A stretch of 64,000 bases of DNA from positions 159,341 to 223,340 of the forward strand of contig NZ_BAYE01000012.1 of assembly GCF_000685095.1 (NCBI RefSeq). Direction: 5' to 3'. Of the stretch, positions 49,416 to 58,687 are shown piece after piece (positions within the stretch are counted from its first letter, which is position 1; every line of letters starts with the position of its first letter). Below the pieces are notes generated by a model that worked only from the letters and a program-made list of their open reading frames with translations, had not been told where the DNA came from and did not search any database. This DNA comes from Paraburkholderia caledonica NBRC 102488. Its GTDB lineage: Bacteria; Pseudomonadota; Gammaproteobacteria; Burkholderiales; Burkholderiaceae. The translations under genes were made by a program, and so were the position numbers.

Positions 49416-50069
49416 ATGAAAAAACTCGTCATCCTGATTTCAGGGCGGGGAAGCAACATGGAAGCTATCGTTCGAGCCTGCTCGGACGAACGCTGGCCGG
49501 CGCAGGTCGCTGCCGTGATTGCCAACCGTCCGGATGCCGCGGGCCTTGCGTTCGCGGCGTCGCACGGCATTGCCACGGCGGTGGTCGATCACCGCCAGTT
49601 TCCCGATCGCGACAGCTTCGACTCCGCGCTCGCCGAACAAATCGATCGTTTCTCGCCCGATCTGGTAGCGCTCGCAGGCTTTATGCGCGTGCTGACAGAC
49701 GGTTTCGTCGACCGTTATGTGGGGCGCATGTTGAACGTGCACCCGTCGCTGCTGCCGAGCTTTCCGGGACTGAAAACGCATCAGCAGGCGCTCGACGCCG
49801 GCGTGCGCCTGCACGGCGCGTCGGTGCATTTCGTTACTTCGCAGCTCGATCACGGGCCCATCGTCGCGCAGTCGGCGGTGCCCGTCGAGGCCGGCGATAC
49901 GCCCGCCACGCTCGCCGAGCGCGTGCTTGCGACTGAACACATTATTTATCCACGCGCGGTGCGCTGGTTCGTCGAAGGGCGTCTCGCTCTGGACGGCCTG
50001 CGCGTCACGCTTACGCCGCCGGAGCCGCAATGGCTCTTTGCCGGTCACACCGCCGGAGAGGGCGCATGA
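49416..50069 (+). CDS. purN: Phosphoribosylglycinamide formyltransferase
   Basis: 217-residue PurN; transfers formyl from 10-formyl-THF to GAR in purine synthesis. ISGRGSNMEAI at the N-terminus, LAGFMRVLTDGFVDRYVGRMLNVHPSLLPSFPGLKTHQQALDAG with the catalytic Asn/His, and SQLDHGPIVAQ with the Asp are canonical. Its stop overlaps the ATG of the methyltransferase gene (ATGA), so the pair is coupled. Divergent from ribF with about 116 bases between. Confidence 0.95.
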   Translation: MKKLVILISGRGSNMEAIVRACSDERWPAQVAAVIANRPDAAGLAFAASHGIATAVVDHRQFPDRDSFDSALAEQIDRFSPDLVALAGFMRVLTDGFVDRYVGRMLNVHPSLLPSFPGLKTHQQALDAGVRLHGASVHFVTSQLDHGPIVAQSAVPVEAGDTPATLAERVLATEHIIYPRAVRWFVEGRLALDGLRVTLTPPEPQWLFAGHTAGEGA

Positions 50070-51325
50070 GATTACATGGTTTTCTGATTGGACAAACTGA
50101 GACTTTGCTGGCCGAAGTCCTTCGACTGAACGGTCCTGCCGACGCTACCACGAGCCGTTTCTTTCGGGCGCATCCGAAGCTCGGGCACGGCGAGCGCGGC
50201 GTAATTGCCGAGGCGGTTTTCGCGGTGCTGCGTCGCCGGATGGAGTTTGCGCACCTTGCCGAAAGCGGCGCGGGCAGCCCGGCCCGCCGCATGGCCTTGC
50301 TCGGCCTGATGCAGACGGCCGGCCGCACGGCGCTCAAGCCGTTCGTGTCCGACTCGGAGTCGAAATGGCTCGAACACGTCGCGATGATCGATCCGGAAAG
50401 CTTGCCGCTGCGGATTCGCCTGAACCTGCCCGACTGGATCTATCAGGCGCTCGCGAAGCGTTTTGAAGCAGCCGAACTGGCTCAACTGGCCGCCGCGTTG
50501 AACTACCCAGCGCCGTTGGATCTGCGCGCGAACCCGATCAAGGCGAGCCGCGACGACGTACTGAACGCGCTGTCGAAAGCCGGTATCGAAGCCGGCGCAA
50601 CGCCGTTCGCGCCGTTCGGCGTGCGGGTGGTGGGCAAGCCGCCGCTCACCAAGCTCGACGCGTTCCAGCAGGGTTGGGTCGAGGTGCAGGACGAAGGCAG
50701 CCAGTTGCTGTGCTCGCTGGTTGCGCCCAAGCGCGGCGAGATGATCGTCGACTTCTGCGCAGGCGCGGGCGGCAAGACTCTGGCGCTGGGCGCGGCGATG
50801 CGCTCGACCGGGCGTCTGTATGCGTTCGACATCTCCGAGCGGCGTCTCGCCAGGCTCAAGCCGCGACTTGCGCGCAGCGGTTTGTCGAACGTGAATCCGG
50901 TACTGATCGACAGTGAACACGACGCCAAGATCAAGCGGCTCGCCGGTAAGATCGACCGGGTGCTGGTCGACGCGCCCTGCAGCGGTTTGGGTACGCTGCG
51001 CCGCAACCCGGACCTGAAATGGCGCCAGTCGCCGGAGTCGGTCGCCGAACTCGCGCCCAAGCAGGCGTCGATTCTGGCGAGCGCGGCGCGTCTGGTGAAG
51101 AAGGGCGGTCGCCTCGTGTATGCGACCTGCTCGATCCTGGAAGCGGAAAACGAAGCGGTCGTGCAGCAGTTCCTTGCAGATCATCCGGACTTTGCGCTCG
51201 TCCCCGCGCGCGAGGTGCTGGCGGAGCAGCGCATCGATCTCGAAATGGGCGATTATCTGTCGCTCTGGCCGCACCGCCACGCGACCGACGGCTTTTTCGC
51301 CGCCGTTCTCGAACGCCAGAGCTGA
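50066..51325 (+). CDS. RsmB/NSUN-family rRNA (cytosine-5) methyltransferase
   Basis: 419 residues. An N-terminal helical part is followed by a SAM-dependent methyltransferase domain: DFCAGAGGKTLALGAAM (motif I), DAPCSGLGTLRRNPDLKWR (motif IV with the release Cys) and VYATCSILEAENEAVV (motif VI with the catalytic Cys). Length and order agree with the RsmB (16S C967) family, but the N-terminal NusB-like domain is less typical, so the exact rRNA site is not claimed. ATG overlaps the purN stop. Confidence 0.9.
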   Translation: MRLHGFLIGQTETLLAEVLRLNGPADATTSRFFRAHPKLGHGERGVIAEAVFAVLRRRMEFAHLAESGAGSPARRMALLGLMQTAGRTALKPFVSDSESKWLEHVAMIDPESLPLRIRLNLPDWIYQALAKRFEAAELAQLAAALNYPAPLDLRANPIKASRDDVLNALSKAGIEAGATPFAPFGVRVVGKPPLTKLDAFQQGWVEVQDEGSQLLCSLVAPKRGEMIVDFCAGAGGKTLALGAAMRSTGRLYAFDISERRLARLKPRLARSGLSNVNPVLIDSEHDAKIKRLAGKIDRVLVDAPCSGLGTLRRNPDLKWRQSPESVAELAPKQASILASAARLVKKGGRLVYATCSILEAENEAVVQQFLADHPDFALVPAREVLAEQRIDLEMGDYLSLWPHRHATDGFFAAVLERQS

Positions 51326-51405
51326 GCCCGCAATAGGCCAGCCGGCTCGCGGATCGATCACCCGAACCGCGAGCCGAACCATGAGCCGGACATTCCGGCG
51401 ACATC

Positions 51406-52779
51406 ATGCAAAACCGTATCTTTTCTCATCTGTTCGGCGATCTCGCGCGCGACTTCGGCCAGCCCGTCATGCTTTGGCAAGTCGGGGTGCTAATCGCCAC
51501 GCTCGCGCTCGCCTGGTTGCTCGCCTGGCTGTTGCGCCGGGCGCTCGATCTGCGTCGTCAGACCCGCTATCAGACGCTGCGCTTCGGCGCGGAAAGCCTG
51601 AACCGCGCGTTTTTCCCGCTGATCGGCGCAGTGCTGGTGTGGATCGCACGGGCGATCGCCGGGCGGTTCATCCACACGTCGCTGCTCGATCTCGCGTTGG
51701 TGCCGCTCTTCGGCATCGGCTTGATTTACATCGTGTTTTTCTTCGCGCGGCGCGTCTTCAGCCATGACGGGGAGACGCACCCGTGGCTTTTCCTCGTCGA
51801 AAAGATCGTTTCTCTGGGCGTGTGGGTCGCCATGGTGCTCACCGTGATGGGCATTCAGGACGACGTGATCGCGTGGATGGCGAGCGTGCACTTTCGTGTC
51901 GCGAATGCGCACATGACGCTGCTCTCGCTCGTCACGGGCCTGCTGTGGGTCTGCGTGACGATGATCGTCGCAATGTGGCTCGGCTCGGCGTTCGAAGACC
52001 GTCTGATGCGCGCCGCGACGCTCGACGCGAATCTGAAAGTCGTGGTGGCGCGTGTCGGCCGCGCGGCGTTTGTACTGGCGGCGGTGTTGATCAGCTTGTC
52101 GCTGGTTGGCATCGACATCACCGTGCTCGGCGTATTTGGCGGTGCTCTGGGCGTGGGGCTGGGGTTTGGCTTGCAGAAAATCGCCAGCAACTACGTGTCG
52201 GGCTTCATCATCCTGATCGACCGGTCGCTGCGAATCGGCGACACGATCAACGTGAGCGGCCTGCAAGGCATGGTCACGCAGATCCGCACCCGATATACGG
52301 TCGTGCGCGGTCTTGACGGTATCGAAACGCTGATTCCCAACGAAAAACTGATTACCGACGTCGTGCAGAATCAGTCGTCGTATCTGACGCGTGGCTATGC
52401 GAAGGCGGCCGTGCAGATCGCCTACACCGCCGATGTCGAGCAGGCCATGGCACTTCTCGCGCAAGCAGCGGACGGCGTGCCCCGCGTACTGACGGACCCG
52501 GCGCCCACGCCTTATCTCGTAGGTTTTGGCGCCGATGGCATCAACCTGGAGCTAGGCTTCTGGATTGCAGACGCGGCAACTGGCACATCAGCCGTCCGCT
52601 CGGCGGTCAATCGCAACATCTGGCAGCTTTTTTCCGCACACGGCATCTCCATTCCTTTCGCGCAACGCGAAGTTCGCATTGTCGGGAATGCGGCTGAGGT
52701 AGCAAATGTCGGAGGCATGTTGTCAAAATCGGCAACTGTGACCGACGGGACGGCTAATCAGGCGGGCAACGCTATTTAG
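51406..52779 (+). CDS. Mechanosensitive ion channel, MscS family
   Basis: 457 residues: several N-terminal helices (about 22-220), then the MscS core with the pore helix and beta domain: GVFGGALGVGLGFGLQKIASNYVSGFIILIDRSLRIGDTI, followed by TVVRGLDGIETLIPNEKLI. Gly/Ala packing in the pore helix is typical. Opens under membrane tension to release solutes on osmotic downshock. The extra N-terminal helices make it longer than E. coli MscS and nearer YbdG/YnaI-type members. Starts 80 bases after the methyltransferase gene; may share its transcript. Confidence 0.92.
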   Translation: MQNRIFSHLFGDLARDFGQPVMLWQVGVLIATLALAWLLAWLLRRALDLRRQTRYQTLRFGAESLNRAFFPLIGAVLVWIARAIAGRFIHTSLLDLALVPLFGIGLIYIVFFFARRVFSHDGETHPWLFLVEKIVSLGVWVAMVLTVMGIQDDVIAWMASVHFRVANAHMTLLSLVTGLLWVCVTMIVAMWLGSAFEDRLMRAATLDANLKVVVARVGRAAFVLAAVLISLSLVGIDITVLGVFGGALGVGLGFGLQKIASNYVSGFIILIDRSLRIGDTINVSGLQGMVTQIRTRYTVVRGLDGIETLIPNEKLITDVVQNQSSYLTRGYAKAAVQIAYTADVEQAMALLAQAADGVPRVLTDPAPTPYLVGFGADGINLELGFWIADAATGTSAVRSAVNRNIWQLFSAHGISIPFAQREVRIVGNAAEVANVGGMLSKSATVTDGTANQAGNAI

Positions 52780-52873
52780 CGGGCACTCGCGCGGCACTGA
52801 TGAGTCTAACGGGCTTGCTGCGGGGCTGTGTGCGTTGATGCTGCACAAAAAATCCCTATTTGTTACAAACACT

Positions 52874-52886
52874 TGGAACGCTTCCA
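52874..52886. promoter_or_regulatory. Candidate operator upstream of the desaturase gene
   Basis: Perfect 13-bp palindrome TGGAA-CGC-TTCCA, 95 bases upstream of the desaturase start. A second dyad, GACAC-N-CGC / GCG-N-GTGTC, lies at 52928-52950, within or near the leader. No regulator is assigned. Confidence 0.35.
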
Positions 52887-52980
52887 GTAGAATGTCGTCC
52901 AATCCCGCTGTATGCTTTCACTTTCTTGACACGCGCAGTTCGCGGGTGTCTCGTGTCTCTCGTTCCACAGGTAAATTGCC

Positions 52981-54177
52981 TTGTTGAATTCTTTGCTCGA
53001 TTTCCTTGCCCACGGTCTGATGCGCTTCTCGTGGTGGCAACTTGTTCTGTACACGCTCGCCGTGACACACGTCACGATCATCGGTGTGACGGTTTATCTG
53101 CATCGCTGCCAGGCGCACCGCGCGCTCGAGTTGCATCCTGTCGTCAGTCATTTTTTCCGATTCTGGCTGTGGATGACCACGGGCATGCTGACCGGTCAAT
53201 GGGCGGCTATCCACCGTAAGCACCACGCCAAGTGCGAGACGGAAGAAGATCCGCATAGCCCGCAAACGCGCGGCATCTGGAAGGTGCTGCTCGAAGGCGC
53301 GGAACTCTATCGCACGGAAGCGAAAAACGAAGAGACGATGCGCAAGTTCAGTCACGGCACGCCGAACGACTGGATGGAACGCAACGTCTACACCAAGTAC
53401 CCGATTCTCGGCGTCAGCCTGATGATGGTGCTGAATGTCGCGCTGTTCGGCGTGGTCGGCCTGACCATCTGGGCGGTGCAGATGGTGTGGATTCCGTTCT
53501 GGGCAGCCGGCGTGGTGAACGGTCTCGCGCACTTCTGGGGTTATCGCAACTTCAACTCGTCGGACGCCAGCACCAACATTTTCCCGTGGGGCATCATCAT
53601 CGGCGGTGAAGAGCTGCACAACAATCACCACACGTACGCTACCTCGGCGAAGCTGTCGAACAAGTGGTACGAGTTCGACATCGGCTGGATGTACATCCGC
53701 ATCATGTCGGCTTTCCGCCTTGCCAAGGTGAAGAAGGTCGCGCCCACGCCGCGTCTGACCACGGGCAAGATGGTGCTCGATCAGGACACGTTGCAGGCCG
53801 TGCTGGCTAACCGTTACGAAGTGATGGCGCGTTACGGCAAGGCGCTCAAGCGCGCGTATCGTCAGGAACTCGCGCATCTGAAGGAAGTGGGCGCGCGCGA
53901 GAAATATCAGGTCATGCGCGGGGCGCGCAGCTGGTTCCACAAGGAAGAAGCGGGGCTCGACGAGCCGCAGAAGCGTCTGTTGCCGCAAATCTTCGCGAAC
54001 AGCCAGAAGTTGAAGACCTACATCGACATGCGTAACGAACTTGCGTCAATGTGGGAGCGCTCGAACGCGTCGCGCGATCAGTTGCTGGTGCAGTTGCAGG
54101 ACTGGTGCCATCGCGCTGAAGCGAGCGGCATCAAGGCGCTGCAGGAGTTCGCAATGCGACTGCGCCGTTATGCTTAA
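52981..54177 (+). CDS. Acyl-CoA/acyl-lipid desaturase (fatty acid desaturase family)
   Basis: 398 residues. An integral-membrane di-iron desaturase with the three His boxes HRCQAHR, HRKHH and HNNHH in the expected order, about four helices, and GYRNFNSSDASTNIFPWG. It belongs to the delta-9 type of the stearoyl-CoA desaturase family, so it introduces double bonds to adjust membrane fluidity; the position is inferred. The C-terminal 130 residues are a soluble, charged, helical extension of unknown role. The start is TTG at 52981 (or TTG at 52984). A terminator follows 32 bases after the stop. Confidence 0.9.
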   Translation: MLNSLLDFLAHGLMRFSWWQLVLYTLAVTHVTIIGVTVYLHRCQAHRALELHPVVSHFFRFWLWMTTGMLTGQWAAIHRKHHAKCETEEDPHSPQTRGIWKVLLEGAELYRTEAKNEETMRKFSHGTPNDWMERNVYTKYPILGVSLMMVLNVALFGVVGLTIWAVQMVWIPFWAAGVVNGLAHFWGYRNFNSSDASTNIFPWGIIIGGEELHNNHHTYATSAKLSNKWYEFDIGWMYIRIMSAFRLAKVKKVAPTPRLTTGKMVLDQDTLQAVLANRYEVMARYGKALKRAYRQELAHLKEVGAREKYQVMRGARSWFHKEEAGLDEPQKRLLPQIFANSQKLKTYIDMRNELASMWERSNASRDQLLVQLQDWCHRAEASGIKALQEFAMRLRRYA

Positions 54178-54208
54178 CCACGAAATCCATTAAAATTTCG
54201 TTACGTCA

Positions 54209-54234
54209 CAAAACCCCGCGTTGGCGGGGTTTTG
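54209..54234 (+). terminator. Intrinsic terminator of the desaturase gene
   Basis: 11-bp stem CAAAACCCCGC / GCGGGGTTTTG (54209-54219 with 54224-54234), loop GTTG, followed by CATTTTG. Confidence 0.85.
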
Positions 54235-54304
54235 CATTTTGGGCCGCGGAATTTGCATGACGCGATGGGTATTCCACGGCGGCAAAGCGAGGGCAGAAGA
54301 GATC

Positions 54305-55444
54305 ATGGATCAGCAGGCGATCAGGGCCGTGGAATACGACCGGCCGCAGGCGCAGGGGACATCCTGCGGGATCGGGCAGGCGTGGGCGAAGGTGCCCGAG
54401 GTGCCGTCGGCGCAGGAAAAAGTGGCGCTGAAAGAGCGCATTCGCGCATTGCTCAAGCGCGAGAAGGCCGTGCTCGTCGCCCACTACTATGTCGACGCCG
54501 AATTGCAGGAGCTGGCCGACGAAACAGGCGGCTGCGTGGCCGATTCACTTGAAATGGCCCGCTTCGGGCGCGATCACGAGGCCCAGACTCTCGTGGTGGC
54601 GGGGGTGCGGTTCATGGGCGAGACGGCCAAGATTCTCAGCCCGGACAAGCGCATTCTGATGCCGGATCTCGACGCAACATGTTCGCTGGACCTCGGCTGT
54701 CCGGTAGATGAATTTTCGGCTTTCTGCGACGCACATCCGGACCGCACGGTGGTCGTCTATGCGAATACGAGCGCGGCCGTTAAAGCCCGCGCAGACTGGA
54801 TGGTGACATCGTCGATCGGACTGGAGATCGTGGCCGACCTTCACGCGCGCGGCGAAAAGATCATTTGGGCGCCCGACCGGCACCTGGGCGGTTACATCCA
54901 GAACAAGACCGGCGCGGACATGCTGATGTGGCAGGGTTCGTGTGTCGTACACGACGAATTCAAGGGCATTGAACTCGATTTGCTGCGCGCCGAATATCCG
55001 GGCGCGAAAGTCCTGGTTCATCCGGAGTCTCCGGCCAACGTGGTGGCCCAGGCGGATGTCGTCGGCTCTACCACACAGTTGATCGATGCCGCGCAGAAGT
55101 TGGATGCGACGCACTTCATCGTGGCAACGGACCTCGGCATCCTCCATAAGATGCAGCTCGCTGCGCCTGGCAAGACGTTGATCGCGGCGCCTACTGCCGG
55201 CAACAGCGCGACATGCAAGAGTTGCGCGCACTGCCCGTGGATGGCTATGAACGGTCTCGCGAATCTCGCCGACGTCCTCGAACGCGGTCATAACGAGATT
55301 TTCGTCGAACGCGCGGTTGGCGAGCGGGCGCGTGTGCCGATCGACCGTATGTTGGACTTTGCGGCGCGTCATAAGAAGCGCGTGCAGGCGAGCGGCGATC
55401 TGGCGCGCGACGCGCAGTTGTATTCGAACGTGGGAGCCGCCTGA
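54305..55444 (+). CDS. nadA: Quinolinate synthase
   Basis: 379-residue NadA, the 4Fe-4S enzyme that condenses iminoaspartate with DHAP to quinolinate. AHYYVDAELQELADETGGCVADSLEMARF, GVRFMGETAKIL, LDATCSLDLGCPVDEF and the C-terminal CKSCAHCPWMAMN hold the cluster cysteines. ATG at 54305 was preferred; the reading frame is open further left, but into a terminator. The stop overlaps the nadC start (TGATG), so they form a two-gene unit of de novo NAD synthesis. Confidence 0.96.
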   Translation: MDQQAIRAVEYDRPQAQGTSCGIGQAWAKVPEVPSAQEKVALKERIRALLKREKAVLVAHYYVDAELQELADETGGCVADSLEMARFGRDHEAQTLVVAGVRFMGETAKILSPDKRILMPDLDATCSLDLGCPVDEFSAFCDAHPDRTVVVYANTSAAVKARADWMVTSSIGLEIVADLHARGEKIIWAPDRHLGGYIQNKTGADMLMWQGSCVVHDEFKGIELDLLRAEYPGAKVLVHPESPANVVAQADVVGSTTQLIDAAQKLDATHFIVATDLGILHKMQLAAPGKTLIAAPTAGNSATCKSCAHCPWMAMNGLANLADVLERGHNEIFVERAVGERARVPIDRMLDFAARHKKRVQASGDLARDAQLYSNVGAA

Positions 55445-56373
55445 TGAACGCGGCAGCGCAGAGTTCAGCAGTGCCCCGTTCGGCGCCATACAGTCACGCC
55501 GAAGCCGTCTCGCCACTCTTCGCCGAGATCCATGCGCAATACGGCGCGGCGTTCGACGCAGCGCTCGCGCGCAACGTCGCCGACGCACTTGCGGAAGACG
55601 TCGGCACGGGTGACCAGACCGGCCGCCTCGTCCCCGCCGATGACGTGCGCCGCGCGCGTGTCGTTGTCCGTGAGAATGCGGTGTTGTGCGGCGTGTCCTG
55701 GTTCAACGCGGTTTTGCGGCAAGTGGACTCACGGATCGAGGTGCAGTGGCTTTACCGCGAAGGTGACCGGATGACAGCGGACACTCCCGTGTGCGAACTG
55801 CGTGGACCGGTCCGTGCGCTGCTCACTGCCGAGCGCAACGCGCTTAACTTCCTTCAGCTTTTATCAGGCGTGGCGACCGCCACGCGCCGGTATGTGGATG
55901 CGGTCGCTCATACGCGTACCCGCATTCTCGATACGCGCAAGACGTTGCCCGGCTTGCGGCTCGCGCAGAAATACGCGGTGCGCGTGGGAGGCGGAGCGAA
56001 TCAACGGCTCGCGTTGTATGACGGCATCCTGATCAAGGAAAACCACATTGCCGCTGCCGGCGGAGTGGGGGCGGCCATGGACGCGGCGCTGGCTCTCAAC
56101 GCGGGCGTCTCAATCCAGATCGAGGTCGAGACGCTCGAGCAGCTGGAAACGGCATTGGCGCATCGCGCGCAGTCCGTCCTGCTCGACAACTTTTCGTTCG
56201 ATTCGATGCGGGAAGCCGTGCGGATCACCGCGGGGCGCGCCGTACTGGAAGTGTCGGGTGGAGTGAACTTCGAAACAGTGAGGACTATCGCGGAAACGGG
56301 CGTCGACCGTGTGTCGATCGGCGCTCTGACGAAAGACGTGCGAGCGACCGATTACTCTTTGCGTATCGTCTGA
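55444..56373 (+). CDS. nadC: Nicotinate-nucleotide pyrophosphorylase (quinolinate phosphoribosyltransferase)
   Basis: 309-residue NadC; makes nicotinate mononucleotide from quinolinate and PRPP. AEDVGTGDQTGRL, ERNALNFLQLLSGVATATRRYVDAV, TRTRILDTRKTLPGLRLAQKYAVRVGGGANQRLALYDGILIKENHI and VLEVSGGVNFETVRTIAETGVDRVSIGALTK are family hallmarks. Coupled to nadA by overlapping codons. Convergent with nadB across a long GC-rich hairpin. Confidence 0.97.
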   Translation: MNAAAQSSAVPRSAPYSHAEAVSPLFAEIHAQYGAAFDAALARNVADALAEDVGTGDQTGRLVPADDVRRARVVVRENAVLCGVSWFNAVLRQVDSRIEVQWLYREGDRMTADTPVCELRGPVRALLTAERNALNFLQLLSGVATATRRYVDAVAHTRTRILDTRKTLPGLRLAQKYAVRVGGGANQRLALYDGILIKENHIAAAGGVGAAMDAALALNAGVSIQIEVETLEQLETALAHRAQSVLLDNFSFDSMREAVRITAGRAVLEVSGGVNFETVRTIAETGVDRVSIGALTKDVRATDYSLRIV

Positions 56374-56387
56374 CGGAAGTTCTTGCT

Positions 56388-56429
56388 TATAAAGCGCCAT
56401 CGCCGGCTCGGAGCCGGCGGTGGCGCTTT
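56388..56429. terminator. Long hairpin between convergent nadC and nadB
   Basis: AAAGCGCCA and CGCCGGCTC pair with GAGCCGGCG and TGGCGCTTT (56391-56429), 18 pairs with one T-G wobble between the two halves. It ends in TTT on the plus strand and AAA-flanked on the other, so it can serve both directions, although the U tracts are short. Confidence 0.75.
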
Positions 56430-56437
56430 GCCTTAGA

Positions 56438-58036
56438 TCACACGTTGCGGTTTCGGACGTGCTCGGGCGATAGCACAGTTGGCAGCGCTTTCGGCAAGGT
56501 TGCTGGCCAGTCGCGGCTGAAATGCAGGCCACGGCTTTCGCGCCGGGAACGCGCGCCGTCCACGATCAACGAGGCTACGTCCACCAGATTGCGCAACTCG
56601 AGCAAATCGCGGCTCACCTTGAAGTTCGCGTAATACTCGTGAATCTCGTCGCGCAATAGCGCCAGCCGGTGTTTGGCTCGCGCGAGGCGTTTGTCCGTGC
56701 GCACGATGCCGACGTAGTTCCACATGAGCCGGCGGAGCTCGTCCCAATTGTGTGCGACGACCACTTCTTCGTCGGGGTCCGAAACACGGCTCTCGTCCCA
56801 GTCTGGCAAAGGCGCGTGGACGGCGGCGCAAAATCCCTCTTCTTCGATCGCGCGTGCCGCCGAGCGGCCAAGCACGAGGCACTCGAGCAGCGAATTGCTG
56901 GCAAGGCGGTTCGCGCCGTGCAATCCAGTGCAAGATGTTTCGCCGACTGCATAGAGCCCTGCGAGATCGGTGCGGCCGGCCAGGTCCGTTACGACGCCAC
57001 CACACGTGTAGTGTGCCGCCGGGACCACGGGGATCGGTTGCTTCGTAATGTCGATACCGAATTCGAGGCACCTAGCGAGGATCGTCGGAAAATGCTCGCG
57101 GAGAAAGTCAGCCGGCTGATGGCTGATATCGAGATACACACAATCTATGCCGCGTTTCTTCATCTCGAAGTCAATCGCGCGCGCCACGATGTCGCGCGGC
57201 GCGAGTTCAGCGCGTTCATCGTGATTCGGCATGAACCGCGTGCCGTCCGGCAGCTTCAGGACGCCACCCTCGCCGCGCACCGCTTCGGAGATCAGGAACG
57301 ACTTTGCGTACGGGTGGAAGAGGCAGGTGGGATGGAACTGGATGAACTCCATATTCGAGACCCGGCAGCCGGCGCGCCATGCCATCGCGATGCCGTCGCC
57401 CGTCGCGGTATCGGGATTCGTCGTGTACAGATAGACCTTGCCGGCGCCCCCGGTGGCAAGCACCGTATGCGGCGCCTCGATCGTGACGGTGCGTCCGCTT
57501 TCTACATCGAGCGCGTACAGGCCATGGCAACGGCGGCCCGGCAGGCCGAGCCGGTCGGACGTGATCAGGTCGATTGCGTAGTGATCTTCCAGCAGCGTGA
57601 TGTTCGGATGCTGTCGCACACGCTCGCTCAACGTGGCCACTACCGCGTGGCCCGTCGCATCCGCCGCATGAATGATCCGCCGATGGCTATGGCCGCCTTC
57701 GCGAGTCAGATGGAAGCCGAGTTCCGCGGAGTCGTCTTTGGTGAACGGCACGCCTTGTTCGATCAGCCATTCGATAGCAGCGCGTCCGTTCTCGACGATG
57801 AAGCGCGTTGCGGCTTCATCACACAGGCCGGCGCCTGCAACGAGCGTGTCGCGCACGTGATTTTCGATGCTGTCCGCCGAATCGAGCACCGCGGCAATGC
57901 CGCCTTGCGCCCAATCGCTCGCACCCTCGGTTATCGACCGTTTGGCGATCACCGCGACGCGCCGCGTCTGCGCGAGGTTGAGCGCGACGCTCAGTCCCGC
58001 GAGACCGCTACCGACAATCGCCACATCGAATTCCAT
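56438..58036 (-). CDS. nadB: L-aspartate oxidase
   Basis: 532-residue FAD enzyme giving iminoaspartate for NadA. The FAD-binding VAIVGSGLAGLSVALNLAQ starts the protein, with ASDWAQGGIAAVL, HTVLATGGAGKVYLYTTNP, and the active-site region VPAAHYTCGGVVTDLAGRTDLAGLYAVGETSCTGLHGANRLASNSLLE. ATG at 58036 is preferred since GGAG sits 9 bases before it; the ATG at 58045 would have the ribosome site too close. Faces nadC-nadA, and so all three early NAD genes are clustered here. Confidence 0.96.
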   Translation of the reverse strand: MEFDVAIVGSGLAGLSVALNLAQTRRVAVIAKRSITEGASDWAQGGIAAVLDSADSIENHVRDTLVAGAGLCDEAATRFIVENGRAAIEWLIEQGVPFTKDDSAELGFHLTREGGHSHRRIIHAADATGHAVVATLSERVRQHPNITLLEDHYAIDLITSDRLGLPGRRCHGLYALDVESGRTVTIEAPHTVLATGGAGKVYLYTTNPDTATGDGIAMAWRAGCRVSNMEFIQFHPTCLFHPYAKSFLISEAVRGEGGVLKLPDGTRFMPNHDERAELAPRDIVARAIDFEMKKRGIDCVYLDISHQPADFLREHFPTILARCLEFGIDITKQPIPVVPAAHYTCGGVVTDLAGRTDLAGLYAVGETSCTGLHGANRLASNSLLECLVLGRSAARAIEEEGFCAAVHAPLPDWDESRVSDPDEEVVVAHNWDELRRLMWNYVGIVRTDKRLARAKHRLALLRDEIHEYYANFKVSRDLLELRNLVDVASLIVDGARSRRESRGLHFSRDWPATLPKALPTVLSPEHVRNRNV

Positions 58037-58205
58037 TGCTCGCATCTCCGTCTTTCGTTTTGCTGTAGCAGCGTGCGATTTACGCGCTGCTAAAACGGGA
58101 AAGGATACGCGCCGCGACGGTCGAGGGAAAGCTGGCTGAACGTTATAAGACTATGTATCGCCGACGATGTCGACCCAAGGTCGGCTGGTTCGGTTAGTAC
58201 AAAAC

Positions 58206-58237
58206 AAAAAAGCCTCGCACGAATGCGAGGCTTTTTA
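58206..58237. terminator. Bidirectional terminator downstream of rpmB-rpmG
   Basis: Perfect 13-bp stem AAAAAGCCTCGCA / TGCGAGGCTTTTT (58207-58219 with 58224-58236), loop CGAA. It ends the leftward ribosomal-protein unit. Confidence 0.93.
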
Positions 58238-58275
58238 TGTATGTCTTGCCGTCGTCAGGCGGCAGGAGCCAAGAT

Positions 58276-58443
58276 TTATTTAATCTTGGTTTCCTTGTAC
58301 TCAACATGCTTACGGACGACCGGATCAAATTTCTTGATCAGCATCTTTTCCGGCATGTTGCGTTTGTTTTTCGTCGTCGTGTAGAAGTGACCCGTGCCTG
58401 CGGTCGATTCCAGCTTGATCTTGTCGCGTGCGCCTTTTGCCAT
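58276..58443 (-). CDS. rpmG: 50S ribosomal protein L33
   Basis: 55 residues: [20 protein letters not shown] at the start, then [20 protein letters not shown], ending VEYKETKIK. This is the non-zinc L33 form, without CxxC pairs. AAGGAG is 6 bases before the ATG at 58443; an ATG directly before it is too close to the ribosome site. It follows rpmB by 10 bases, the standard rpmB-rpmG pair. Confidence 0.96.
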
Positions 58444-58453
58444 CATTTACTCC

Positions 58454-58687
58454 TTAGGCTTCACCGCGTGCACGCAGATCTGCGAGCACAGCGTCGATAC
58501 CGTTCTTGTCGATCAGGCGCAGGCCGGCGTTCGAAATACGCAGACGCACCCAACGGTTTTCGCTTTCCACCCAAATGCGGCGGCTTTGCAGGTTCGGCAG
58601 GAACCGGCGCTTGGTTTTGTTGTTCGCGTGGGAAACATTGTTGCCGCTCATCGGCGCTTTCCCAGTTACTTGGCATACGCGTGCCAT
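58454..58687 (-). CDS. rpmB: 50S ribosomal protein L28
   Basis: 77 residues: MARVCQVTGKAPMSGNNVSHANNKTKRRFLPNLQSRRIWVESENRWVRLRIS. Binds 23S rRNA in the large subunit. AGGAGTG lies before the ATG. First gene of the rpmB-rpmG pair; the 277 bases between it and radC must hold the promoter, but I could not pick one with certainty. Confidence 0.97.
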   Translation of the reverse strand: MARVCQVTGKAPMSGNNVSHANNKTKRRFLPNLQSRRIWVESENRWVRLRISNAGLRLIDKNGIDAVLADLRARGEA

